Of a stretch of DNA of 64,000 nt, positions 53,925-63,980 are shown one piece after another. Origin of the DNA: Plantago major (taxonomy: Eukaryota; Streptophyta; Magnoliopsida; Lamiales; Plantaginaceae). Under the pieces are notes generated by a model that worked only from the letters and a program-made list of their open reading frames with translations, was not told the DNA's origin and searched no databases. How positions within the stretch are numbered: the stretch's first letter is position 1; the number at the start of each line of letters is the position of its first letter. A program made the translations under genes and the position numbers. The stretch lies in NCBI GenBank assembly GCA_026545765.1, contig CM048839.1, positions 60,633,677 through 60,697,676 of the forward strand, given 5' to 3'.

Positions 53925-54116
53925 TTCGCCTTTACGACTTGGGTATTTTATTTTCTCCGTGTAAACTCAGATGGACAATGAAAACCGAAAGGCGTCGTCG
54001 GATGACGCGTGTCGAAAGGGTATTTTTGTAAATATGAAAAGTGTACGGAGTCGGGTCAGGATCGGTTCGGTGGAGTATAATGAAGTAATAAAAGAATAGG
54101 AACCGCAAAGACTGAT

Positions 54117-54235
54117 GGGTGCGATCATATCAGCACTAATGCACCGGATCCCATCAGAACTCCGAAGTTAAGCGTGCATGGGCGAGAGTAGTACTAAGAT
54201 GGGTTACCCCCTGGGAAGTCCTCGTGTTGCACCCC
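54117..54235 (+). rRNA. 5S rRNA: 5S rRNA copy 115
   Basis: C14T, T62A, G81A, G89T. The following spacer lacks the GGAATTCG block. Confidence 0.78.
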
Positions 54236-54421
54236 TTTTTGCATCTTTTACGACTTGGGTATTTTATTTTCTCCGCATGGACAATGGAAACCGAAATGCA
54301 GCGTCGGATGACCCATGTCAAAAGGGTATTTTTGTAAATATGAAAAGTGTACGGAGTCGGGTCAGGATCGGTTCGGTGAGTATCATGAAGGAATAAAAGA
54401 ATAGGAAGCGCAAACTCTAAT

Positions 54422-54540
54422 GGGTGCGATCATACCAGCACTAATGCACTGCATCCCATCAGAACTCCGATGTTAAGCGTTCTTGGGCGAGAGTAGTTCT
54501 ATGATGGGTGACCCCCTGGGAAGTCCTCGTGTTGCACCCC
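54422..54540 (+). rRNA. 5S rRNA: 5S rRNA copy 116
   Basis: As copy 86, with T5 present. Confidence 0.76.
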
Positions 54541-54736
54541 TTTTTGCGTCTTTTACGACTTGAGAATTTTAATTTCTCCGCGGAATTCGCATGGACAATG
54601 AAAATCGAAAGGTGGCTTCGGATGACGCGTGTCGAAAGGGTACTTTTGTAAATATGAAAAGTGTACGGAGTCGGGTCAGGATCGGTTCGGTGGAGTATCA
54701 TGAAGGATTAAAAGAATAGGAAGCCCAAACACTCAT

Positions 54737-54858
54737 GGTGCAATCATACATACCAGCACTAATGCACCGGATCCCATCAGAACTCTGAAGTTAAGCGTGC
54801 ATGGGCGAGAGTAGTTCTAGGATGGGTGACCCCCTGGGAAATCCTCGTGTTGCACCCC
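54737..54858 (+). rRNA. 5S rRNA: 5S rRNA copy 117, CATA variant (15-unit marker)
   Basis: As copy 87. Confidence 0.68.
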
Positions 54859-55054
54859 TTTCTGCGTCTTTACGACTTGGGTATTTTATTTTCTCCGCGT
54901 AAATTCAGATGAACAATGAAAACCGAAAGGTGGCGTCGGATGATGCGTGTCGAAAGGGTATTTTTGTAAATATGAAAAGTGTACGGAGTCGGGTCAGGAT
55001 CGGTTCGGTGGAGTATCATGAATGAATAAAACAATAGGAAGCGCAAACATTGAT

Positions 55055-55173
55055 TGGTGTGATCATACCAGCACTAATGCAACGGAGCCCATCAGAACTC
55101 CAAAGTTAAGCGTGCATGGGCGAGAGTAGTACTAAGATGGGTGACACCCTGGGAAGTCCTCGTGTTGCACCCC
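55055..55173 (+). rRNA. 5S rRNA: 5S rRNA copy 118
   Basis: As copy 88. Confidence 0.72.
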
Positions 55174-55369
55174 TTTTTGCGTCTTTACGACTTGGGTATT
55201 TTATTTTCTCCGTGTAAATTCAGATGGACAATGAAAACCGAAAGGCGTCGTCGGATGACGCGTGTCGAAAGGGTATTTTTGTAAATATGAAAAGTGTACG
55301 GTGTCAGGTCAGGATCGGTTCGGTGGAGTATCATGAAGGAATAAAAGAATAGGAAGCGCAAACACTGAT

Positions 55370-55484
55370 GGGTGTGATCATACCAGCACTAATGCAACGG
55401 AACCCATCAGAACTCCGAAGTTAAGCGTGCATTAGAGTAGTACTAAGATGGGTTACCCCCTGGGAAGTCCTCGTGTTGCACCCG
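55370..55484 (+). pseudogene. 5S rRNA copy 119, 4-nt deletion
   Basis: As copy 89, but the A-box end reads GTGCATTAGAGTAG. Confidence 0.75.
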
Positions 55485-55680
55485 TTTTTGCATCTTTTAC
55501 GACTTGGGTATTTTATTTTCTCCGCGGAATTCGCATGGACAATGGAAAGTGAAAGGCGGCGTCGGATGACGCGTGTTGAAAGGGTATTTTTGTTAATATG
55601 AAAAGTGTACGGAGTCGGGTCAGGATCGGTTCGGTGGAGTATCATGAAGTAATAAAAGAATAGGAAGCGCAAAGACTGAT

Positions 55681-55799
55681 GGGTGCGATCATATCAGCAC
55701 TAATGCACCGTATCCCATCAGAACTCCGAAGTTAAGCGTGCATGGGCGAGAGTAGTACTAAGATGGGTGACCCCCTGGCAAGTCCTCGTGTTGCACCCC
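55681..55799 (+). rRNA. 5S rRNA: 5S rRNA copy 120
   Basis: As copy 90. Confidence 0.78.
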
Positions 55800-55995
55800 T
55801 TTTTGCATCTTTTACGACATGGGTATTTTATTTTCACCGCGGAATTCGCGTGGACAATGGAAACCGAAAGGCGGCTTCGGATGACGCGTGTCGAAAGGGT
55901 ATTTTTGTAAATATGAAAAGTGAACGGAGTCGGGTCAGGATCGGTTCGGTGGAGTATCATGAAGGAATAAAAGAATAGGAAGCGCAAACTCTAAT

Positions 55996-56114
55996 GGGTG
56001 CGATCATACCAGCACTAATGCACTGGATCCCATCAGAACTCCAAAGTTAAGCGTTCTTGGACGAGAGTAGTTCTATGATGGGTGACCCCCTGGGAAGTCC
56101 TCGTGTTGCACCCC
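55996..56114 (+). rRNA. 5S rRNA: 5S rRNA copy 121
   Basis: As copy 106. Confidence 0.76.
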
Positions 56115-56307
56115 TTTTGCGTCTTTTACGACTTGGGAATTTTATTTTCTCCATGAATTGCATGGACAATGGAAATCGAAAGGCGGTTTCGGATGACGCG
56201 TGTCTAAAGGGTATTTTTGTAAATATGAAAAGTTTACGGAGTCGGGTCAGGATCGGTTCGTTGGATTATCATGAAGGATTAAAAGAATAGGAAGCGCAAA
56301 CACTCAT

Positions 56308-56429
56308 GGTGCGATCATACATACCAGCACTAATGCACCGGATGCCATCAGAACTCCGAAGTTAAGCGTTCTTGGGCGAGAATAGTTCTATCATGGGTGA
56401 CCCCCTGGGAAGTCCTCGTGTTGCACCCC
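56308..56429 (+). rRNA. 5S rRNA: 5S rRNA copy 122, CATA variant
   Basis: As copy 92. Confidence 0.65.
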
Positions 56430-56618
56430 TTTTTGCGTCTTTTACGACTTGGGTATTTTATTTTCTCCGCGGAATTCGATGGACAATGGAAATCGAAAGG
56501 CGGTTTCGATGACGCGTCAAAAGGGTACTTTTGTAAATATGAAAAGTGTACGGAGTCGGGTCAGGATCGGTTCGGGAGTATCATGAAGGATTAAAAGAAT
56601 AGGAAGGCAAACTCTCAT

Positions 56619-56740
56619 GGTGCGATCATACATACCAGAACTAATGCAACGGATGTCATCAGAACTCCGAAGTTAAGCGTGCATGGGCGAGAGTAGTACT
56701 AAGATGGGTGACACCCTGGGAAGTCCTCGTGTTGCACCCC
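56619..56740 (+). rRNA. 5S rRNA: 5S rRNA copy 123, CATA variant
   Basis: As copy 93, with CCAGAAC and GGATGTC. Confidence 0.66.
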
Positions 56741-56935
56741 TTTTTGCATCTTTTACGACTTGGGTATTTTATTTTCTCCGCGGAATTCGCATGGACAATG
56801 GAAACCGAAATGCAGCGTCGGATGACCCATGTCAAAAGGGTATTTTTGTAAATATGAAAAGTGTACGGAGTCGGGTCAGGATCGGTTCGGTGAGTATCAT
56901 GAAGGAATAAAAGAATAGGAAGCGCAAACTCTAAT

Positions 56936-57054
56936 GGGTGCGATCATACCAGCACTAATGCACTGGATCCCATCAGAACTCCAAAGTTAAGCGTTCTTGG
57001 GCGAGAGTAGTTCTATGATGGGTGACCCCCTGGGAAGTCCTCGTGTTGCACCCC
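56936..57054 (+). rRNA. 5S rRNA: 5S rRNA copy 124
   Basis: Gene as copy 94, but its downstream spacer is that of copy 95: a fusion left by loss of one unit. Confidence 0.77.
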
Positions 57055-57240
57055 TTTTTGCGTCTTTTACGACTTGGGAATTTTATTTTCTCCGCGGAAT
57101 TCGCATGGACAATGGAAATCGAAAGGCGGTTTCGGATGACGCGTGTCAAAAGGGTACTTTTGTAAATATGAAAAGTGTACGGAGTCGGGTCAGGATCGGT
57201 TCGGTGGAGTATCATAAGAATAGGAAGCGCAAACACTCAT

Positions 57241-57362
57241 GGTGTGATCATACATACCAGCACTAATGCAACGGAACCCATCAGAACTCCGAAGTTAAGC
57301 GTGCATGGGCGAGAGTAGTACTAAGATGGGTGACACCCTGGGAAGTTCTCGTGTTGCACCCC
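57241..57362 (+). rRNA. 5S rRNA: 5S rRNA copy 125, CATA variant
   Basis: As copy 96. Confidence 0.65.
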
Positions 57363-57558
57363 TCTCTGCGTCTTTACGACTTGGGTATTTTATTTTCTCC
57401 GTGTAAACTCAGATGGACAATGAAAACCGAAAGGCGTCGTCGGATGACGCGTGTCGAAAGGGTATTTTTGTAAATATGAAAAGTGTACGGAGTCGGGTCA
57501 GGATCGGTTCGGTGGAGTATAATGAAGTAATAAAAGAATAGGAAGCGCAAAGACTGAT

Positions 57559-57677
57559 GGGTGCGATCATATCAGCACTAATGCACCGGATCCCATCAGA
57601 ACTCCGAAGTTAAGCGTGCATGGGCGAGAGTAGTACTAAGATGGGTTACCCCCTGGGAAGTCCTCGTGTTGCACCCC
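57559..57677 (+). rRNA. 5S rRNA: 5S rRNA copy 126
   Basis: Gene as copy 97, but followed by the spacer of copy 100: the point where three units are missing. Confidence 0.78.
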
Positions 57678-57872
57678 TTTTTGCATCTTTTACGACTTGG
57701 GTATTTTATTTTCTCCGCGGAATTCGCATGGACAATGGAAACCGAAATGCAGCGTCGGATGACCCATGTCAAAAGGGTATTTTTGTAAATATGAAAAGTG
57801 TACGGAGTCGGGTCAGGATCGGTTCGGTGAGTATCATGAAGGAATAAAAGAATAGGAAGCACAAACTCTAAT

Positions 57873-57991
57873 GGGTGCGATCATACCAGCACTAATGCAC
57901 TGCATCCCATCAGAACTCCGATGTTAAGCGTTCTTGGGCGAGAGTAGTTCTATGATGGGTGACCCCCTGGGAAGTCCTCGTGTTGCACCCC
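57873..57991 (+). rRNA. 5S rRNA: 5S rRNA copy 127
   Basis: As copy 86. Confidence 0.76.
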
Positions 57992-58187
57992 TTTTTGCGT
58001 CTTTTATGACTTGAGAATTTTATTTTCTCCGCGGAATTCGCATGGACAATGAAAATCGAAAGGTGGCTTCGGATGACGCGTGTCGAAAGGGTACTTTTGT
58101 AAATATGAAAAGTGTACGGAGTCGGGTCAGGATCGGTTCGGTGGAGTATCATGAAGGATTAAAAGAATAGGAAGCCCAAACACTCAT

Positions 58188-58309
58188 GGTGCAATCATAC
58201 ATACCAGCACTAATGCACCGGATCCCATCAGAACTCTGAAGTTAAGCGTGCATGGGCGAGAGTAGTTCTAGGATGGGTGACCCCCTGGGAAATCCTCGTG
58301 TTGCACCCC
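58188..58309 (+). rRNA. 5S rRNA: 5S rRNA copy 128, CATA variant (15-unit marker)
   Basis: As copy 87. Confidence 0.68.
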
Positions 58310-58505
58310 TTTCTGCGTCTTTACGACTTGGGTATTTTATTTTCTCCGCGTAAATTCAGATGAACAATGAAAACCGAAAGGTGGCGTCGGATGATGCGTG
58401 TCGAAAGGGTATTTTTGTAAATATGAAAAGTGTACGGAGTCGGGTCAGGATCGGTTCGGTGGAGTATCATGAATGAATAAAACAATAGGAAGCGCAAACA
58501 TTGAT

Positions 58506-58624
58506 TGGTGTGATCATACCAGCACTAATGCAACGGAGCCCATCAGAACTCCGAAGTTAAGCGTGCATGGGCGAGAGTAGTACTAAGATGGGTGACACCC
58601 TGGGAAGTCCTCGTGTTGCACCCC
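58506..58624 (+). rRNA. 5S rRNA: 5S rRNA copy 129
   Basis: As copy 88, but with consensus G48. Confidence 0.74.
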
Positions 58625-58820
58625 TTTTTGCGTCTTTACGACTTGGGTATTTTATTTTCTCCGTGTAAATTGAGATGGACAATGAAAACCGAAAGGCGTC
58701 GTCGAATGACGCGTGTCGAAAGGGTATTTTTGTAAATATGAAAAGTGTACGGTGTCAGGTCAGGATCGGTTCGGTGGAGTATCATGAAGGAATAAAAGAA
58801 TAGGAAGCGCAAACACTGAT

Positions 58821-58939
58821 GGGTGTAATCATACCAGCACTAATGCAACGGAACCCATCAGAACTCCGAAGTTAAGCGTGCATGGGCGAGAGTAGTACTA
58901 AGATGGGTTACCCCCTGGGAAGTCCTCGTGTTGCACCCG
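58821..58939 (+). rRNA. 5S rRNA: 5S rRNA copy 130
   Basis: As copy 89, with GGGTGTAATC. Confidence 0.74.
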
Positions 58940-59135
58940 TTTTTGCATCTTTTACGACTTGGGTATTTTATTTTCTCCGCGGAATTCGCATGGACAATGG
59001 AAAGTGAAAGGCGGCGTCGGATGACGCGTGTCGAAAGGGTATTTTTGTTAATATGAAAAGTGTACGGAGTCGGATCAGGATCGGTTCGGTGGAGTATCAT
59101 GAAGTAAAAAAAGAATAGGAAGCGCAAAGACTGAT

Positions 59136-59254
59136 GGGTGCGATCATATCAGCACTAACGCACCGTATCCCATCAGAACTCCGAAGTTAAGCGTGCATGG
59201 GCGAGAGTAGTACTAAGATGGGTGACCCCCTGGCAAGTCCTCGTGTTGCACCCC
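59136..59254 (+). rRNA. 5S rRNA: 5S rRNA copy 131
   Basis: As copy 90, with AACGCACCG. Confidence 0.77.
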
Positions 59255-59450
59255 TTTTTGCATCTTTTACGACATGGGTATTTTATTTTCACCGCGGAAT
59301 TCGCGTGGACAATGGAAACCGAAAGGCGGCTTCGGATGACGCGTGTCGAAAGGGTATTTTTGTAAATATGAAAAGTGTACGGAGTCGGGTCAGGATCGGT
59401 TCGGTGGAGTATCATGAAGGAATAAAAGAATAGGAAGCGCAAACTCTGAT

Positions 59451-59569
59451 GGGTGCGATCATACCAGCACTAATGCACTGGATCCCATCAGAACTCCAAA
59501 GTTAAGCGTTCTTGGGCGAGAGTAGTTCTAGGATGGGTGACCCCCTGGGAAGTCCTCGTGTTGCACCCC
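59451..59569 (+). rRNA. 5S rRNA: 5S rRNA copy 132
   Basis: C29T, G48A, G60T, A77T. Confidence 0.82.
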
Positions 59570-59765
59570 TTTTTGCGTCTTTTACGACTTGGGAATTTTA
59601 TTTTCTCCGCGGAATTCGCATGGACAATGGAAATCGAAAGGCGGTTTCGGATGACGCGTGTCGAAAGGGTATTTTTGTTAAAATGAAAAGAGTACGGAGT
59701 CGGGTCAGCATCTGTTCGGTGGAGTATCATGAAGGAATAAAAGAATAGGAAGCGCAAACTCTGAT

Positions 59766-59884
59766 GGGTGCGATCATACCAGCACTAATGCATCGGATCC
59801 CATCAGAACTCCGAAGTTAAGCGTGCATGGGCGAGAGTAGTACTAAGATGGGTGACCCCCTGGGAAGTCCTCGTGTTGCACCCC
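59766..59884 (+). rRNA. 5S rRNA: 5S rRNA copy 133
   Basis: C28T, T62A, G81A. Confidence 0.87.
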
Positions 59885-60080
59885 TTTTTGCATCTTTTAC
59901 GACTTGGGTATTTTATTTTCTCCGCGGAATTCGCATGGACAATGGAAACCGAAATGCACCGTCGGATGACGCGTGTCGAAAGGGTATTTTTGTAAATATG
60001 AAAAGTGTACGGAGTCGGGTCCGGATCGGTTCGGTGGAGTATCATGAAGGAATAAAAGAATAGGAAGCGCAAACACTCAT

Positions 60081-60198
60081 TGTCCGATCATACCAGCACT
60101 AATGCACCGGATCCCATCAGAACTCCGAAGTTAAGCGTGCTTGGGCGAGAGTAGTACTAGGATGGGTGACCCCCTGGGAAGTCCTCGTGTTGCACCCC
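60081..60198 (+). rRNA. 5S rRNA: 5S rRNA copy 134
   Basis: Start TGTCCGATC; consensus from there on, with a complete internal promoter. Confidence 0.9.
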
Positions 60199-60394
60199 TT
60201 TTTGCGTCTTTTACGACTTGGGAATTTTATTTTCTCCGCGTAATTCGCATGGACAATGGAAATCGAAAGGCGGTTTCGGATGACGCGTGTCAAAAGGGTA
60301 CTTTTGTAAATATGAAAAGTGTACGGAGTCGGGTCAGGATCGGTTCGTTGGATTATCATGAAGGATTAAAAGAATAGGAAGCGCAAACACTCAT

Positions 60395-60516
60395 GGTGCG
60401 ATCATACATACCAGCACTAATGCACCGGATGCCATCAGAACTCCGAAGTTAAGCGTTCTTGGGCTAGAGTAGTTCTATGATGGGTGACCCCCTGGGAAGT
60501 CCACGTGTTGCACCCC
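60395..60516 (+). rRNA. 5S rRNA: 5S rRNA copy 135, CATA variant
   Basis: CATA, GGATGCC, G60T, GGCTAG, A77T, G81T, GTCCACG. Confidence 0.65.
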
Positions 60517-60712
60517 TTTTTGCGTCTTTTACGACTTGGGAATTTTATTTTCTCCGCGTAATTCGCATGGACAATGGAAATCGAAAGGCGGTTTCGGATG
60601 ACGCGTGTCAAAAGGGTACTTTTGTAAATATGAAAAGTGTACGGAGTCGGGTCAGGATCGGTTCGGTGGAGTATCATGAAGGATTAAAAGAATAGGAAGG
60701 GCAAACACTCAT

Positions 60713-60834
60713 GGTGCGATCATACATACCAGCACTAATGCAACGGAACCCATCAGAACTCCGAAGTTAAGCGTGCATGGGCGAGAGTAGTACTAAGATG
60801 GGTGACACCCTGGGAAGTCCTCGTGTTGCACCCC
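60713..60834 (+). rRNA. 5S rRNA: 5S rRNA copy 136, CATA variant
   Basis: CATA, C28A, T33A, T62A, G81A, C92A. Confidence 0.67.
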
Positions 60835-61030
60835 TTTTTGCGTCTTTACGACTTGGGTATTTTATTTTCTACGTGTAAATTCAGATGGACAATGAAAACC
60901 GAAAGGCGTCGTCGGATGACGCATGTCGAAAGGGTATTTTTGTAAATATGAAAAGTGTACGGAGTCAGGTCAGGATCGGTTCGGTGGAGTATCATGAAGG
61001 AATAAAAGAATAGGAAGCGCAAACACTGAT

Positions 61031-61149
61031 GGGTGTGATCATACCAGCACTAATGCAACGGAACCCATCAGAACTCCGAAGTTAAGCGTGCATGGGCGAT
61101 AGTAGTACTAAGATGGGTTACCCCCTGGGAAGTCCTCGTGTTGCACCCC
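61031..61149 (+). rRNA. 5S rRNA: 5S rRNA copy 137
   Basis: C6T, C28A, T33A, T62A, GCGATAG, G81A, G89T. Confidence 0.74.
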
Positions 61150-61345
61150 TTTTTGCATCTTTTACGACTTGGGTATTTTATTTTCTCCGCGGAATTCGCA
61201 TGGACAATGGAAACCGAAATGCAGCGTCGGATGACGCGTGTCGAAAGGGTATTTTTGTAAATATGAAAAGTGTACGGAGTCGGGTCCGGATCGGTTCGGT
61301 GGAGTATCATGAAGGAATAAAAGAATAGGAAGCGCAAACACTCAT

Positions 61346-61464
61346 TGTGCGATCATACCAGCACTAATGCACCGGATCCCATCAGAACTCCGAAGTTAAG
61401 CGTGCTTGGGCGAGAGTAGAACTAGGATGGGCGACCCCCCTGGGAAGTCCTCGTGTTGCACCCC
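61346..61464 (+). rRNA. 5S rRNA: 5S rRNA copy 138
   Basis: TGTGCGATC start, AGTAGAAC, GGGCGACC with one extra C in the C box. Confidence 0.82.
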
Positions 61465-61660
61465 TTTCTGCGTCTTTACGACTTGGGTATTTTATTTTCT
61501 CCGCGTAAATTCAGATGAACAATGAAAACCGAAAGGTGGCGCCGGATGATGCGTGTCGAAAGGGTATTTTTGTAAATATGAAAAGTGTACGGAGTCGGTT
61601 CAGGATCGGTTCGGTGGAGTATCATTAAGGAATAAAACAATAGGAAGCACAAACATTGAT

Positions 61661-61779
61661 TGGTGGGATCATACCAGCACTAATGCAACGGAACCCATCA
61701 GAACTCCGAAATTAAGCGTGCATGGGCGAGAGTAGTACTAGGATGGGTGACCCCCTGGGAAGTCCTCGTGTTGCACCCC
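61661..61779 (+). rRNA. 5S rRNA: 5S rRNA copy 139
   Basis: G1T, C6G, C28A, T33A, CGAAATT, T62A; C box consensus. Confidence 0.8.
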
Positions 61780-61975
61780 TTTTTGCGTCTTTTACGACGT
61801 GAATATTTTATTTTCTCCGCGGAATTCGCATGGACAATGGAAAGCGAAAGGCAGCGTCGGATGACGCGTGTCGAAAGGGTATTTTTGTTAAAATGAAAAG
61901 AGTACGGAGTCGGGTCAGCATCTGTTCGGTGGAGTATCATGAAGGAATAAAAGAATAGGAAGCGCAATCACTGAT

Positions 61976-62094
61976 TGGTGTGATCATACCAGCACTAATG
62001 CAACGGAACCCATCAGAACTCCGAAGTTAAGCGTGCATGGGCGAGAGTAGTACTAAGATGGGTTACCCCCTGGGAAGTCCTCGTGTTGCACCCC
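61976..62094 (+). rRNA. 5S rRNA: 5S rRNA copy 140
   Basis: G1T, C6T, C28A, T33A, T62A, G81A, G89T. Confidence 0.74.
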
Positions 62095-62289
62095 TTTTTG
62101 CATCTTTTACGACTTGGGTATTTTATTTTCTCTGCGGAATTCGCATGGACAATGGAAACCGAAAGGCGCGTCGGATGACCCGTGTCGAAAGGGTATTTTT
62201 GTAAATATGAAAAGTGTACGGAGTCGGGTCAGGATCGGTTCGGTGGAGTATCATGAAGGAATAAAAGAATAGGAAGCGCAAACACTCAT

Positions 62290-62407
62290 TGTCCGATCAT
62301 ACCAGCACTAATGCACCGGATCCCATCAGAACTCCGAAGTTAAGCGTGCTTGGGCGAGAGTAGTACTAGGATGGGTGACCCCCTGGGAAGTCCTCGTGTT
62401 GCACCCC
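62290..62407 (+). rRNA. 5S rRNA: 5S rRNA copy 141
   Basis: Start TGTCCGATC, then consensus, as copy 134; terminator run interrupted (TTTCTG). Confidence 0.9.
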
Positions 62408-62603
62408 TTTCTGCGTCTTTACGACTTGGGTATTTTATTTTCTCCGCGTAAATTCAGATGAACAATGAAAACAGAAAGGTGGCGCCGGATGATGCGTGTC
62501 GAAAGGGTATTTTTGTAAATATGAAAAGTGTACGGAGTCGGGTCAGGATCGGTTCGGTGGAGTATCATGAAGGAATAAAACAATAGGAAGCGCAAACATT
62601 GAT

Positions 62604-62722
62604 TGGTGGGATCATACCAGCACTAATGCAACGGAACCCATCAGAACTCCGAAATTAAGCGTGCATGGGCGAGAGTAGTACTAGGATGGGTGACCCCCTG
62701 GGAAGTCCTCGTGTTGCACCCC
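62604..62722 (+). rRNA. 5S rRNA: 5S rRNA copy 142
   Basis: As copy 139. Confidence 0.8.
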
Positions 62723-62918
62723 TTTTTGCGTCTTTTACGACGTGAATATTTTATTTTCTCCGCGGAATTCGCATGGACAATGGAAAGCGAAAGGCACCGT
62801 CGGATGACGCGTGTCGAAAGGGTATTTTTGTTAATATGAAAAGAGTACGGAGTCGAGTCAGGATCTGTTCGGTGGAGTATCATGAAGGAATAAAAGAATA
62901 GGAAGCGCAATCACTGAT

Positions 62919-63036
62919 TGGTTGATCATACCAGCACTAATGCAACGGAACCCATCAGAACTCCGAAATTAAGCGTGCATGGGCGAGAGTAGTACTAGGA
63001 TGGGTGACCCCCTGGGAAGTCCTCGTGTTGCACCCC
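62919..63036 (+). rRNA. 5S rRNA: 5S rRNA copy 143
   Basis: Start TGGTTGATC (short), C28A, T33A, CGAAATT, T62A; C box consensus. Confidence 0.77.
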
Positions 63037-63232
63037 TTTTTGCGTCTTTTACGACGTGAATATTTTATTTTCTCCGCGGAATTCGCATCGACAATGGAAA
63101 GCTAAAGGCAGCGTCGGATGACGCGTGTCGAAAGGGTATTTTTGTTAATATGAAAAGAGTACGGAGTCGGGTCAGCATCTGTTCGGTGGAGTATCATGAA
63201 GGAATAAAAGAATAGGAAGCGCAATCATTGAT

Positions 63233-63351
63233 TGGTGTGATCATACCAGCACTAATGCAACGGAACCCATCAGAACTCCGAAGTTAAGCGTGCATGGGCG
63301 AGAGTAGTACTAAGATGGGTTACCCCCTGGGAAGTCCTCGTGTTGCACCCC
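63233..63351 (+). rRNA. 5S rRNA: 5S rRNA copy 144
   Basis: As copy 140. Confidence 0.74.
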
Positions 63352-63547
63352 TTTTTGCATCTTTTACGACTTGGGTATTTTATTTTCTCCGCGGAATTCG
63401 CATGGACAATGGAAACCGAAATGCAGCGTCGGATGACGCGTGTCGAAAGGGTATTTTTGTAAATATGAAAAGTGTACGGAGTCGGGTCCGGATCGGTTCG
63501 GTGGAGTATCATGAAGGAATAAAAGAATAGGAAGCGCAAACACTCAT

Positions 63548-63665
63548 GGTGCGATCATACCAGCACTAATGCACCGCATCCCATCAGAACTCCGAAGTTA
63601 AGCGTGCTTGGGCGAGAGTAGTACTAGGATGGGTGACCCCCTGGGAAGTCCTCGTGTTGCACCCC
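63548..63665 (+). rRNA. 5S rRNA: 5S rRNA copy 145
   Basis: GG start and CCGCATCC; otherwise consensus. Confidence 0.91.
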
Positions 63666-63861
63666 TTTTTGCGTCTTTTACGACGTGAATATTTTATTTT
63701 CTCCGCGGAATTCGCATGGACAATGGAAAGCGAAAGGCAGCGCCGGATGATGCGTGTCGAAAGGGTATTTTTGTTAATATGAAAAGAGTACGGAGTCGGG
63801 TCAGGATCTGTTCGGTGGAGTATCATGAAGGAATAAAAGAATAGGAAGCGCAATCACTGAT

Positions 63862-63980
63862 TGGTGTGATCATACCAGCACTAATGCAACGGAACCCATC
63901 AGAAATCCGAAGTTAAGCGTGCATGGTCGAGAGTAGTACTAAGATGGGTGACCCCCTGGGAAGTCCTCGTGTTGCACCCC
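63862..63980 (+). rRNA. 5S rRNA: 5S rRNA copy 146
   Basis: G1T, C6T, C28A, T33A, GAAATCCG, GCATGGTCG, G81A; last gene in the window. Confidence 0.75.

Larger units (their letters stand above)
45413..58309 (+). repeat. 15-unit higher-order repeat, about 4.69 kb
   Basis: The marker gene with GGTGCAATCATACATACC occurs at 45413, 50105, 54737 and 58188. Intervals are 4692, 4632 and 3451 bp, that is 15, 15 and 11 units. Units between the markers follow the same order in each copy. The last copy lacks one unit after 56936 and three after 57559. Confidence 0.9.
61346..62603 (+). repeat. 3-unit duplication near the right end
   Basis: The spacer mark GGTGGCGCCGGATGATGCG appears at about 61535 and 62478, and neighbouring genes repeat in step at 944-bp spacing (61346 and 62290; 61661 and 62604). 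Confidence 0.75.
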
